The notes below the pieces were generated by a model, which was not told where the DNA came from, made no database searches, and saw nothing but the letters and a program-made list of their open reading frames with translations. Position numbers and translations under genes: made by a program. This document shows, one piece after another, positions 38,186 through 48,727 of a DNA stretch of 64,000 nucleotides (the stretch's first letter is position 1; every line of letters begins with the position of its first letter). The DNA is from Agelaius tricolor. Taxonomy: Eukaryota; Chordata; Aves; Passeriformes; Icteridae. The DNA lies in contig JALJCS010000037.1 in the NCBI GenBank assembly GCA_023055355.1, positions 1,550,001-1,614,000 on the forward strand, in the 5' to 3' direction.

Positions 38186-41100
38186 TTCTTCCATGGGATC
38201 AGCATGGAGTGAAAACCTACCACTGGTTTCTGAAGTCAGACTGATCAGAAGAGGATGTGGGATGAAGGAGAACAATCCCACAATGTTCCCCATTTCTACT
38301 GGAAGTACACAGATGCTGGTTGGGACTCAGCCCTTGGGATGTGGGGCTCAGGGCTGAGGCTGCTCTGGATCTGTCACCTGAGCAAGTGATGGGTTTGTCT
38401 TAAACCACAGCGCTCAGCCCTTTTTCTCCTTGGCTTTTAGTGGCACTGGCCTCCACCAGTTGGCATGTAGAGATTTTTGCCCATCATTCCATCCCAGACT
38501 TGTGGGTTTTATGGGGAAGGGAGCAGGGAGGGCAGCTGCAGCACCACCTCTTCCCTCTGTTTGCGTGTCCTCTTCCCACCGGTTGTGTTTCACCTGGCTA
38601 CGGCACCGAGACGGTTTTGTCAGCTGGCTCCTAAGGAAGATGGATTGAGGCTGGGCACCTGTGCTGATACTGGGTCTGCAGGCACCTTCCAGCCCCATTT
38701 ATCATTAGGCACTGACCTCCCTGAAGGACCAGTGGGAGAGGAAACTTATTAACAAGGTGCTTCAAATCAATCCTTTCTGACGGCCCCGCTGAGTTGCCGC
38801 GTTTGCTGCGACTCTCCCACTGGCTCCTGTGAGTGTGGCAGTGCTCAGCAGCCTCACTTCTTTACCTGTGTGGCTTGGAATAGGTTTGGTTTTGATATCC
38901 TGGGCTTTCTGGGTGTTCCCAGGTCTTCTCCTGAGCCAACAAACCAGCTCTCAGCTCATTATCTGCTGCCTCCACCCTTCCCAGGTCGTTGGTCCGTTTG
39001 GTGCTGCTTTTGGAGCTGAAGCTCCTGGCCACATTGAGAGATTTTGGTAGTTTGTCCTTCTCCTGTGTGTTGGCACCTCTCCTTCATTCATCCTGGCACA
39101 TGGCACAGCATTGTCACTCCTGTGAAAAATGTCACCTTGTCCGCTGGGCAGAGGAAATGTATTTTCTAACTGAAAAGTTAATTCTGCATTCTGCACCATG
39201 CTGCTGAGCATGGAGCTGGGGAGTGGTGGAGACTGGCCAGGGACCACTGTGCCACATTTCCCACCCGTACTGTCCAGCTGTGGCTGTTCCTGGAGCCCTG
39301 TCCTGCCCAGGTCCATCCTTTGTGGTGCTGACACTTGCTCACACTCACTTGACAAAGTGCTGCTGCCTCCAGGGTCATCCCCCAGCAGTGGCTCCTCAGA
39401 CAGATGAGGATGGGACATTTTCCTGCCCTCAGTGAGTCCCTGCCCCAGCTGGCTCCATGGGGAATGTCTCCTCTGGCTCTGCAGAGCTGCATAAGCTGTG
39501 TGGTGGAGGGAGGGAGCTGGAGGTCAGTGCTGTGCTCTGAGCCAGTGTCTCTCCATGCAACATTAGCCCTGACTGCTCCGTGTGCCCATTAGCACCAAAT
39601 CGGGAAGCTTCCTCCAGAGGGTTCTTATTTAACTTTTCAATTATTTGATAACTTGAGGAGCATTAGCTGATACTGAGGGTCTGCCCATCTTCCCTCATCC
39701 TCTCTGCTGGCTGCCTAAGCAAAAAAGTTATGATGTCTCATAAAAACCCCTAAGTTAAGGGTTTTATTAGGGCTGAAAAAATTGGAAATGGAGTCTCTGT
39801 TGGACTGGACATCCTCAGTGCTGGGCAGGGGGGAGATGGGGCAGCACCCCACCACCAAAGGTTTTTCCTTGCAGGACAAATGGGATACAGAAATAAATGC
39901 CCTGTACATGTTAGGGGAGGGGTGTGCTGGAAAGTCTTTGCCCTGATGAAGAGCTGAGGGTTTCCTGGCCAGAAACAGCTCCTGGGAAGGAGCAGCTGGA
40001 GCAGCCCCAGAAGTGCAGGGACCCATCAGTTTTCAAGATGTGCTCTCCAGGCAGAGGTGTGAGCAGAGGCGGGACTGTTGGACCGCAGCTCTTCAGCGTT
40101 TGATCTTTCCTAATATGTTGATAATTACATTGCATTATCTTAATTACCAACAGGAGAAGTGGGGGGAGCGGGGCGGGAGAGGGAAAGGAGGGAGCTGGAG
40201 AGGCAGGGAATGTGCAGGGTGATGAGTAACTCACAGCCTCCATCCACGGGGCCACGGCTGCGGTTGGAGTTGGAAATGATGCTATTAATACAATGCTTAT
40301 TCATTTCCCATCATAAAAACATGGAAGCGCGTTCCGAGTGAAATTAACATTCCGTGACATTTCCCGGTAAACGGCGAGTTTGCACACATGAGTGGAGGCA
40401 ATTAGCTGGGAAGTGACTGAGCGCCGTGACTGGAGAGAGGATGAGGAAGGGTCAGGGCACTCGGTGCCGGGTGGGTGCTGCCGTGGGCTCCAGCTCTGCC
40501 CGTCCCTCCCCAGTGGGATGGGGGCCCTGCCAGCTCCTGCCCACCCAGCTGCAGTGAGCATGGGAGCTGCAGATGTTCTCTCCTGCTCCGTGCAGATGGG
40601 GGAAATGGCAAAGCTTGGCAATAGAGGTGAAAAGCAAACAGTGGGTGCATGTCCAGAAGGGTTTTGGGGTGCCCTGGGGTCCCTGTCCCCACTGCAGGAT
40701 GCTGTTCTCCGTCCCACTGCACACCAGCCTTTCCCAGCATCCCCTTTCCTGTCACGTTCCTAAAGCTTTATTAGAACCCAATGGAGACTTTTTCCCAGAT
40801 TTGTTAAACTACTGAAAACTTCTGATCCTATCAGGACTTTTTTTTTTCCCCTGCCTCGTACCAGATAAGGGCTGTGCTGGCTCCGAGCCCGGAGCTGAGG
40901 GTGGTGGAGAACAGGGTAGGGAAGCAGTCATCTCATGAATATATGAAGGAGGAAAGTACATTTGTTCAGTTTCCTTCAAAGGAGACATCTTGAATAAAAC
41001 TTTATCTCTACTTCTGCTTCCCTCCCCCTCCAATTTGCAATTGAAATCAGATTTTTGCGTATAAAGATCTATTTTTATAGCGACAGATTTATTAATGTAT

Positions 41101-42573
41101 ATAATAATCTATTAATATATTAATAGCTGTGTATTAATAGCTATATATTAATAGCTGTGCTAAAAAAGATGTATACAGCCTCTATTTTAAAACTCAACAA
41201 AAAGAGCCAGGAGAGAGAAGAAAGAAAAAGTCAACATGGAATACAAGGCTGTTTTCAAAATGTTCCTGGGTTCCTCTCTCCTTCTGTTGCTGTGTGAGAG
41301 CCCCATTTCATAAAAGAGCTATTTGGAGATCCTCCTTCATCCTTGCTTTTGATGTTTTTTGTATATATCCATATATATACATTTAAATAAAAGTATATAT
41401 ATGGAGATATATTTATATATATGTATTTAAATAAAACAGATTTATATGTCCTGAGTTGGCTGTGGAATGCAACCAGCAGCTTTCCTGGGTTTCATGGACA
41501 CAGTGGCTGCATGTGGCACTTGACAGGGACTGCTGGAGATCAGGGGACCAAAGGGGACAGGCTGTCCTGCTCCAGAGAAGTTTGGTGGCTGGAGAAACAC
41601 ATGGAGAGGTGAAGTTCCCAGTGTTCCTCCTGCCTTTGCCATATTCCCTTGCTCTGTGCAGGATGTGGCTCCCCAGATGTGTTTTCCTCTGAGTACGTGC
41701 GAAGTTGTTGTACAAATCTCTCCCACTGTCATCACATCAGCATCAGTGTAATTACCTAATTTTATGCTACTAAAGCTCTGTGCTTTGTGGAGCTCAGTAC
41801 CTTCAGGGTGGCACTGTTGAAAATCAGTCCACATCCCAGTCTCAGAACAAACACCGTTAGTTATTTCATGCTTCGGAAAGCAACAAACACCCATTATTTA
41901 GAGCTGGTGAGAAATCAGGGTTTCCACCATGTGGAAAACTTCCAGTATTGTGAAATTTATGCTTGTTCCAAAATAGGATCAGAAAGTCAATTTCTTGAAA
42001 TGCTTTGTGGAACAGAAATTTCTAAAATATTGATCGAGAAACATCAAAATGGGCTTGCTGAATATCAGGGAGTTGATTTGGAGGAAACAATTATAACGTT
42101 ATTAAACTGGCACTTCCCTGGTGTTCCCATGGTGTGTTAGGGACGTGGTGATTTATTAGACCTTTAGAGCCCATGTCAGTGGTTCTCAGGAGAGTCCCCT
42201 GCCCTGTTTCTAGAAAAAGCAGATTATTTGATAAACACTGGAAGTGGTCAGTGAAAGGGCAGGAGAGTCTTTGAGAAGAGCCAGTGCCTGAGGTGAGGGG
42301 GCTGCATCCTCCACTTTACCATGCAGGTCAGGAGGTAAAAACCCCACTGACCATGACTTCTAATTGTGCCCAAACTTTTTCCATTTAGTCCTTGATTGAG
42401 TTTGTCTTGTTGCAAAATGCTCAGTCGAGCAGCTCTTGAGATGCTCTGGAGTTATTCATCTCTGTGAAACTCTGGGAGCATTGTGGCCACTGTTAATATT
42501 GAGGGATCAATAACTTTCCTTCTGACAGCCAGAAATCAAAGAGAGAAATGGGAAAACCAGATGCTTAAAAACC

Positions 42574-42672
42574 TGTATTTTATAGAAATATGTTTTAGTC
42601 CATACCTAGTGTGGGAAGTCCATACTTCTATATTTATAGAAATATGGTTTAGTCCATACCTAGTGTGGGAAG
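42574..42672. repeat. 54-bp tandem duplication, just under 2 copies
   Basis: TATAGAAATATG at 42581 recurs at 42635, and each is followed by TTTAGTCCATACCTAGTGTG. The copies differ at only a few positions, so the duplication appears fairly recent. Confidence 0.95.
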
Positions 42673-44065
42673 CTCTGATAGAAGCTGCTGTGGACATGCA
42701 GGTGTTGTGTGAGGAGAGCACGGGTGGTTGTGGCTCCAGGAAAAGAACCTTTAAGCCAGACACCAAGGACTTTGAGGCTCAGGGAAGCTGTCACCTTTGC
42801 AGACCACAAACCTCATTGTTCTGTTTTAATCAGATGCAAAACCCAAGCTGTAGGACTGTCCAGCTCTCCACCACCCAATAGCACCACGAGGTTTGAGCCT
42901 GGTTTGGGGAGAAGCTGCTCCACTGGGGTTCTCAAGGCCACATCTGAAGACTAAAACACCTCAGCCAGTCTGAGAGCTTTTTTCTGAGACCTAAGGTGTG
43001 TTTCCATCACTGCCTGGCTTTGCTGGCTGGGAACAGGTTGCATAGTCAGAGGGGTTTTGTAGTGCCTTAAGAATGTCTTGGAATAGTGGAGACAACACCC
43101 AAGTGTGACTGGTGGGGGCTCACAAATAGTTCATACCTCAAACAGGGTTTGTGAGTGGTTGTACTGATCCAAGCCTGGGACTCTGAGATGTGGAATGCCC
43201 CCAGGGATGGTGAGATCCTGCTTGTGGCATGTCCCCAGAGCAGCCCCCCATACCCATGCAGTGTGTCTGGGAGGGTGCAGCTCTCCTGGCTGTGCTGGAA
43301 TGATGCTGCTGCTTCCCATCTCCATTGCAACATATTTTTTACCCAAACATTGCTCATATTGTTCAGCTGATGACTACTTTTTTTGTTGTTGTTGTCATTG
43401 TAATTTTAAAGCCAAACAACATATTTTCCCACTGCAATTTGTGCCAGCAGAAAGGAAGGAGGAGAGAATGGCTCTGGGTAGGAATTGTTTTGTGGGAGAC
43501 GTGCAAACAAATAGGGGAGCCATAAGGAGAGCAAATTTCTTTTCAAATAGAATATGGGGGTGGACAGGAGGGAGGTGTTCGTCAGGAATGTGTGCTGTGC
43601 TTTGCAAAGGTAGGGTGACCTTCAGCTGTGTCCTCAAAGTGCTGCCAAAGAGAGAAGCTGATTTTGTGGGGGCTGGAGAGCCTCGTGATTCCCCTGCTCC
43701 TGGGGGCAGATGGAGATCACAGCCTCGTGCCAAGCCTCGGGGCGGATCCCACCACCTCTGCCAGGCTGGGTGGAGAATCTCTCAGCACAGTGACGGAGAT
43801 GTGAGCTCAGCAGCCCCGGGTGGATTTATCCTGGGAGCTGGGGAGGGGAGAGAAGGCGTTTGGCAAGCTGTGCTGGAGGGGAGGACAGTCCTGTCTCCTC
43901 TGGAATGCGTCGTGTTCGGCCAGCGCTGGGAGGAGCTGGCGCCTGGGCACGGCTGACGTGGCTGTGTCGTGCTGGGGAGCAGCATGTGGGAGCTGTGGAG
44001 GTGCCAGGAGCTGCTGGCTGAGCCTGAGTTTGGCACAGGCAGTCCAGGGGGGCTTGCAGGGTTGT

Positions 44066-44136
44066 GTAGGAAGAGCAGTTCAGTTGGAAGTGACCTACAA
44101 GGATCAGCTAATCCAACTGCCTGACCAGTGCAGGGC
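44066..44136 (-). mobile_element. Short CR1-like fragment, minus strand
   Basis: CAGTTGGAAGTGACCTACAA, then GGATCAGCTAATCCAACTGC and CTGACCAG resemble the reverse complement of a CR1 3' end of a subfamily different from the others in this window. Only about 70 bp is recognisable. Confidence 0.6.
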
Positions 44137-44510
44137 TGGCTTGTAATTAAAGCAAATTATTAAGGCCACTGTTTACCCCACAGTAGTGCTTCTTCCCATC
44201 CTTTTCTGACCAGTTGGAACCCCCAAGGGCTGCCATGGGGAGGCCCAGAGGGCAGTTTGGTTTGCAGTCTCTCTCATGGATGTGATGAACAGCCCCAGCA
44301 AGTGCTGTCTCATTCCATTATGGTGCAGTGGTCTCTTCTTTCTCCCTTTTGGCACTGCTGGCAGTGCATGAAGGGCTCTCCCTTCATCCTTCACCCCTCA
44401 TGCTCACACAGTTGAAGCTCTGCTGTCTTTCATTTGTCACTGAGGGTTTTTTCTATGCTGCCCACCCATGCCAAACTCTTCCTGCTGATATCATGTCAAC
44501 AAGAGTCTTT

Positions 44511-44645
44511 TCTCATTTCTCCTTCATTCCTTTTTTCTTTTTTTTTCCTTTCCCTTCCCTCTTCTTTCTTTTTTTTTTCCCTTTTCTTCCCCTGCTTTAC
44601 TTTTCTCTCCTCCCTCCTGCTTCCCTTTCCCATTTCCTTTCTCCA
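44511..44645. repeat. Polypyrimidine tract, about 135 bp
   Basis: The + strand is almost only C and T here, with T runs up to ten long. The minus strand is a polypurine tract, which explains a Lys/Glu/Arg-rich open frame there. Confidence 0.93.
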
Positions 44646-45581
44646 AACCCCTGAGCTCAGGGGCTCAGAGAAGCCAATGCAATGATGTGCTGGCACACCC
44701 GTGCAGAGCAGTGAGCTGCACCAGCCCTTTGCTCCCAATTCCTGCACTATTTGTAGCATCATCCCAAACAGCCAGGGGCTGAGGGACCCCCCTCCCTCCC
44801 CACTCCCCCTTTCTTGGTGTTTGCTCCACTGACAGGTGTGGGAGCAGCTGCCCCAGGATGGCTGTGCCAGTGTGGTGGCCAGATGGGTACAGTAACCACG
44901 GTCCCATCAGCCCAGCAGGGCCATGAGACTGCTGATCCTCGCTGAAGGCACGGTCCCCTTCTCCTCCTCCTCCTCCTGGCCTCCTTTTAGTAAATAAGCC
45001 TCGGCTGTGCAAGCCACTCCAGAGCTCCCTGCCCCACCTCCCCAAGTCCTGTATCACACAGCCCCAAGGTCTGGATAACTCTCCATCTGTTCAGGGGAGG
45101 CCCTGCCACGCATTCTGCTGGGCAAGGGAGCTGCAGGGTCAGACTTCCCCCTGTGAACACGGCAGCAGGAGGCTGAGCCACCCCAGCATCCTTCCCTGGC
45201 ACCTCAGGGGGATGTGTGCTGTGGGGATGGTCCTGGATGCTCTTTGGAGACCATTTCTCTGCTCTGGATATATTTTTTCCTCACATGATGCTGCCTGCTG
45301 GGGCATCTGACACTGAAGGATTCAGCTGTGCCTGCTGTAAACGTCAGGGGCTTTGGGGAGCTCTGTCTTTGATCTGTGGTTCCTGGGGGAGCCTGGTACT
45401 GGAAAATTCAAAGACATTACACAGCTGGTCCCTTAGCTCCCTCTCTTTCTGGAGCTTTTCTGAAATGGTTCCCACTGCTGGCACTTAACTCAGGCAGGGA
45501 GTTTGATCCTTGTTTCTCTGTTGCCTGGTTTGGCTGGCTGGATGCTCTCCCCCTGTCTCCCAGCATGGCAGCACTGGACAT

Positions 45582-46043
45582 TGTTTACCAACTGGTCATT
45601 GTTTTATTGGTTTTATGTGAATTGTTTTGACTTAATGACCAATCATGGTCCAGCTGTGTTGGGACTCTGGAAGGAATCACAAGTTTTTCATAATTATCTT
45701 TTATCCTTCTGTCTGTATCCTTTCTGTATTCTTTAGTATAGTTTAGTAGAGCACAATATAAATAGCATAATGCAATATAGTATAATATAGCATCATGTAA
45801 TATAGTATAATATAGAATAATGTAATATAGTATAATATAGTATAATATAGTATAATGTAATATAATAAAATAAATATAAAATAATATATTAAATATAATA
45901 TAATATATTAAATATAATATAATATAATATAACATAATATAACATAATATAATATAACATAACATAATACAAATTAGCCTTCTAAGAACATGGAGTCAGA
46001 TTCATCATTTCCTTCCTGCCATGGGAGACCCTGAAAATACCAC
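45582..46043 (+). mobile_element. LTR (family C), sense orientation, with an expanded TA-rich core
   Basis: TTGTTTACCAACTGGTCATT, TTGACTTAATGACCAATCAT and GTCCAGCTGTGTTGGGACTC are followed by a TA-rich block and then TAGCCTTCTAAGAACATGGA and ATACCACA at 46043. The arrangement is that of a passerine LTR. The TA-rich block (about 45735-45970) consists of ATAATATAGT-type repeats with several AATAAA-like hexamers and is much longer than the equivalent stretch in the related LTR at 54207. It ends 99 bp before the next exon. Confidence 0.75.
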
Positions 46044-46142
46044 AGGGCCCAGCTCCAGCTCACACAAGGAAAAGATTCATGGGCAGAGGGGACACGGTGG
46101 CCCAGCTGTTTTGTAACCACAGCCCCTTTGCTGGTGTTGCAG

Positions 46143-46292
46143 CTCCCGAGGTGACGCAGGAGACGGTGGAGTCGCTGATGCAGAAGTTCAAGGAGAGCTT
46201 CCGCACCAACACGCCCATCGAGATCGGGCAGCTGCAGCCCGCGCTGCGCAGCACCTCCGTGGGCAGACGGAAACGCCGCAGCCGGCCCCGAG
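46143..46292 (+). CDS. ASTN2: ASTN2 internal coding exon, likely exon 4: cytoplasmic loop
   Basis: The exon is 150 nt. The first two bases (CT) complete the codon begun by the G at 30727, giving Ala. It then reads PEVTQETVESLMQKFKESFR, TNTPIEIGQLQPALRSTSVG and the basic stretch RRKRRSRPR. It leaves one G and a strong GTACGT donor at 46293. This matches the ASTN2 cytoplasmic loop as I remember it, with few substitutions. The QETVESLMQKFKESF segment has a helical, charged pattern; a function for it is not known to me. Entry and exit are both phase 1 and the length is divisible by three, so skipping it would keep the frame. The acceptor follows TGCTGGTGTTGCAG, and its pyrimidine tract is short. 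Confidence 0.96.
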
Positions 46293-46317
46293 GTACGTGG
46301 CCACGGCGCCCCGGGAC

Positions 46318-46850
46318 TTTGTCTTTAATGTTTGACAAATCCTGTACTGCATTCGTGTGTAAGTCTCAACTCCACTGCGGGAGACCCCCAGGGTAAGACC
46401 ATGTCTGGGTGGGCTGTTTGGGTCCACTCTTGGCCCGCACAGTGTTACACAGGCCAAAGCAAAGGATGGAGAAGCGCTGTTTTCCACATGGGGATGGGCA
46501 TCCTCTGTTTATTGACTTGCTCAGGGACACCTCTGGTGACTTCCCAGGTGGAAAAGAGGGCATGGTCTGATGGTGGGAGACCTTTATGCCCAGGGAAATG
46601 GGGGGCAGAGGAGGACCACGGCCAATGGGATACCAGTAGAGAGGGGCAAGGGGAGGGACTGACCAGGGAATAGACCAGCAGGGGGGTATTGGGGATAGGG
46701 GTGGGTAAGAGAGAAACCATGTGATAGGAAAGGGGGAAGAACAAACTATGTGATACACAAATCATGTGAACAGTGCAAATTGCCAAAACACCCAGTGCAA
46801 ACAACTAAATAACTATTTAGTGCAATACCACACCCTGGGCAGGTACTGTC
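46318..46850 (-). mobile_element. Probable LTR, minus strand
   Basis: Read on the minus strand it has a TATA-like GGGCATAAAGG (about 46583) followed downstream by CAATAAACAGAGG (about 46508) and a further 190 bp, as expected for U3-R-U5. The composition changes right behind the exon donor. The family is unknown to me and the ends are estimates. Confidence 0.55.
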
Positions 46851-46929
46851 GGGGTGCCCACCTTCTTGAGAGAGTCTCTGCCCTGAACAGTTCCCTCAGC
46901 CCACCAGACACCCAAGCCTGGATGTTGTA

Positions 46930-47515
46930 TTCAATGCCTCACCAGTGAACTAAGAGAAGTCTTCATATGGAAAATCCAATAGGATTTATTTAGGGATGAA
47001 ACAAGGGTCCAGGACAGGGCAGGAGGACAACCACAATTAAAAGGATGCAGGGATGAAGAGCCAAGAACAAGAGAGGGTCCAGGGTTTATAACTGGGGCAG
47101 GGTAGGCGTGGTCAGGACATGAACACACCAATGGGGCTAGGGACGGGAGGAGGGGTCACAGTGGGGTGATAGAGCTTTGGCCAATGAGGGAGCAGGGAGG
47201 GTGTGGTGTTCTGGGGAAGCCCAGTGGGGAATCCGGGAATATAGAACATTCTGGAAGCGGGGAGGGAACAATGACAACAGAATGCCATTTATACTGAGGG
47301 GCAGGGAACCCTGGGAGAATGCTCCAGCTTCTCACTGTAACCTAAACTGGGGAGCTCTCCCAAGGCATCCCAGCCCCACCACTCCTGACACCGTCTCCCA
47401 CGCTCCACATGAAGTATTGGCAACTGTCTTCATGTTTTGGTCAGACAAAGCAATCCTTCTAAGCCTGCGATCCAAGGACACCCTACAGCTCAGGACACAA
47501 AAAGTATAAACAAAA
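46930..47515 (-). mobile_element. Probable LTR, minus strand
   Basis: On the minus strand CCAGTTATAAACCCTGG (about 47083) resembles a TATA box, and CCTAAATAAATCCTATTGG (about 46977-46995) a poly(A) signal about 100 bp downstream. The layout is like the preceding element, but the sequence is different. No open frame with retroviral motifs adjoins. Boundaries are approximate. Confidence 0.55.
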
Positions 47516-47699
47516 GTGAATTGGGGGTATATTGAGGGCGTATGATTTCATTAACTGAAGCTGTAACTGGAAGATTAATGCCTGCTATGCAAATAGACTA
47601 AACTTATATCTGTCTGAAAAATTTGTGACCATTGTCCATCTTGGGTGCAGCCTCTGGGAGGCTTCTGACTGCCCAAGGTGTCCCTGTTGAAGGCCTTTC

Positions 47700-48065
47700 A
47701 TAAATACCTATCACCAAAGGGGGATCGGGGACAGCCAAAGGTGATAGATACTCCATCATCAGAAGGCATGGAAAGACACTTTATTATTAGAAATCTACAT
47801 TTCTTATAGAAACAATGGTGGACCTAAGACCTGTTTGGCCTTTAGGAATCTTCTGTCACACTATTGGTGAACCATGAATAACACACTCTGGAGAATTATA
47901 TCTATAAACAATGGTTACAGAAAGAGAGATAATAATTGTTTGAATTCTTCTAAGTTCCCCACAGCTTCTAAAATCCTGGGAGAACTGTGTCTCTCTTTCT
48001 TCAGAGGATATGAAATTACCACAAATATCTACTTTAATTCTCTTAATCTTGTCTAGCCTCGGTTC
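47700..48065 (-). mobile_element. Probable LTR, minus strand
   Basis: On the minus strand TAATAATAAAGTGTCTTTCC gives a clear poly(A) signal near 47770-47790. It is preceded by CCATTGTTTATAGATATAAT and TTATTCATGGTTCACCAATA, sequence that I recall as repetitive in songbirds. The 180 bp between this and the previous element (about 47520-47700) is probably also retroviral but could not be assigned. Confidence 0.6.
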
Positions 48066-48680
48066 TAGGCAGCCACTCCAAGGCATCAGCCATGGCCAGA
48101 GGCACTTGGCTGGGGAGGAAGGTGGGAGCCTCCTCATCCTCACTGCTGAAAGTGGGCACACCAGAGCTCCTCTGTGATGGGGTGAGATAGGGAGAAACCC
48201 CACACGGATCCTCTGGGCGGGCTGGTGGAGGTGCCTGTGAGTTGTGTCACATCATATCCCCTCCAAGGGATCCTGCTGCAAGCTCAGAGTCCCTGTCAGC
48301 TGCCCCAGCTGAAACACAATGAAACAGTTTCTTGTCAGCTTTTAGTTTCATGAAAGGGTGAAACTCATTTTGGCTGTCACTCCCATTATTGGGACATCTC
48401 TTCTTTCTGCTTTCCCAGTGCTTGGGGGCTTTAGGAGCTGCAAAGACAGTGGGAGCACAGCATTCATGGGTCTAAAGGCTGTACCACGCAAAAGGCTGTG
48501 CCAAGGGTTTGGATCCAGGTGTCCATCTCTGGAGGAGGAGGAGATATCAGATCCCTTCAGGGGTGATGGGGAGGAAGGTCCCTTGGCCATGATCTGCCCA
48601 GTGCACTGAGGGTCTTTGTGTCAGCTCTGGGAGCTGGGAAGGAAATACTTTCCTTTCTGTTTATTCTTATTCTTATTCTT

Positions 48681-48727
48681 AAAAAAAAAAAAAAAAAAAA
48701 ACACCAAAAAACCCCCCAAAAAAACCC
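48681..48727. repeat. Poly(A) and A/C-rich run
   Basis: Twenty-one A residues are followed by ACCAAAAAACCCCCC and another A/C stretch. It has the same alternating A-run/C-run style as the long tract at 1046-1562, but is only about 47 bp. Confidence 0.95.

Larger units (their letters stand above)
30728..46142 (+). other. ASTN2: ASTN2 intron, 15.4 kb, phase 1
   Basis: The intron runs from donor GTTTGT at 30728 to an acceptor whose AG ends at 46142. Repeats are listed separately. The stretches 31573-38043, 38186-42573, 42673-44065 and 44646-45580 show no gene. AT-rich, low-repeat blocks near 33880-34180, 36260-36620, 40060-40440 and 41700-42140 could be conserved regulatory DNA, but I cannot test this. 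A run of TA-rich short repeats lies at about 41090-41440. Confidence 0.85.
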
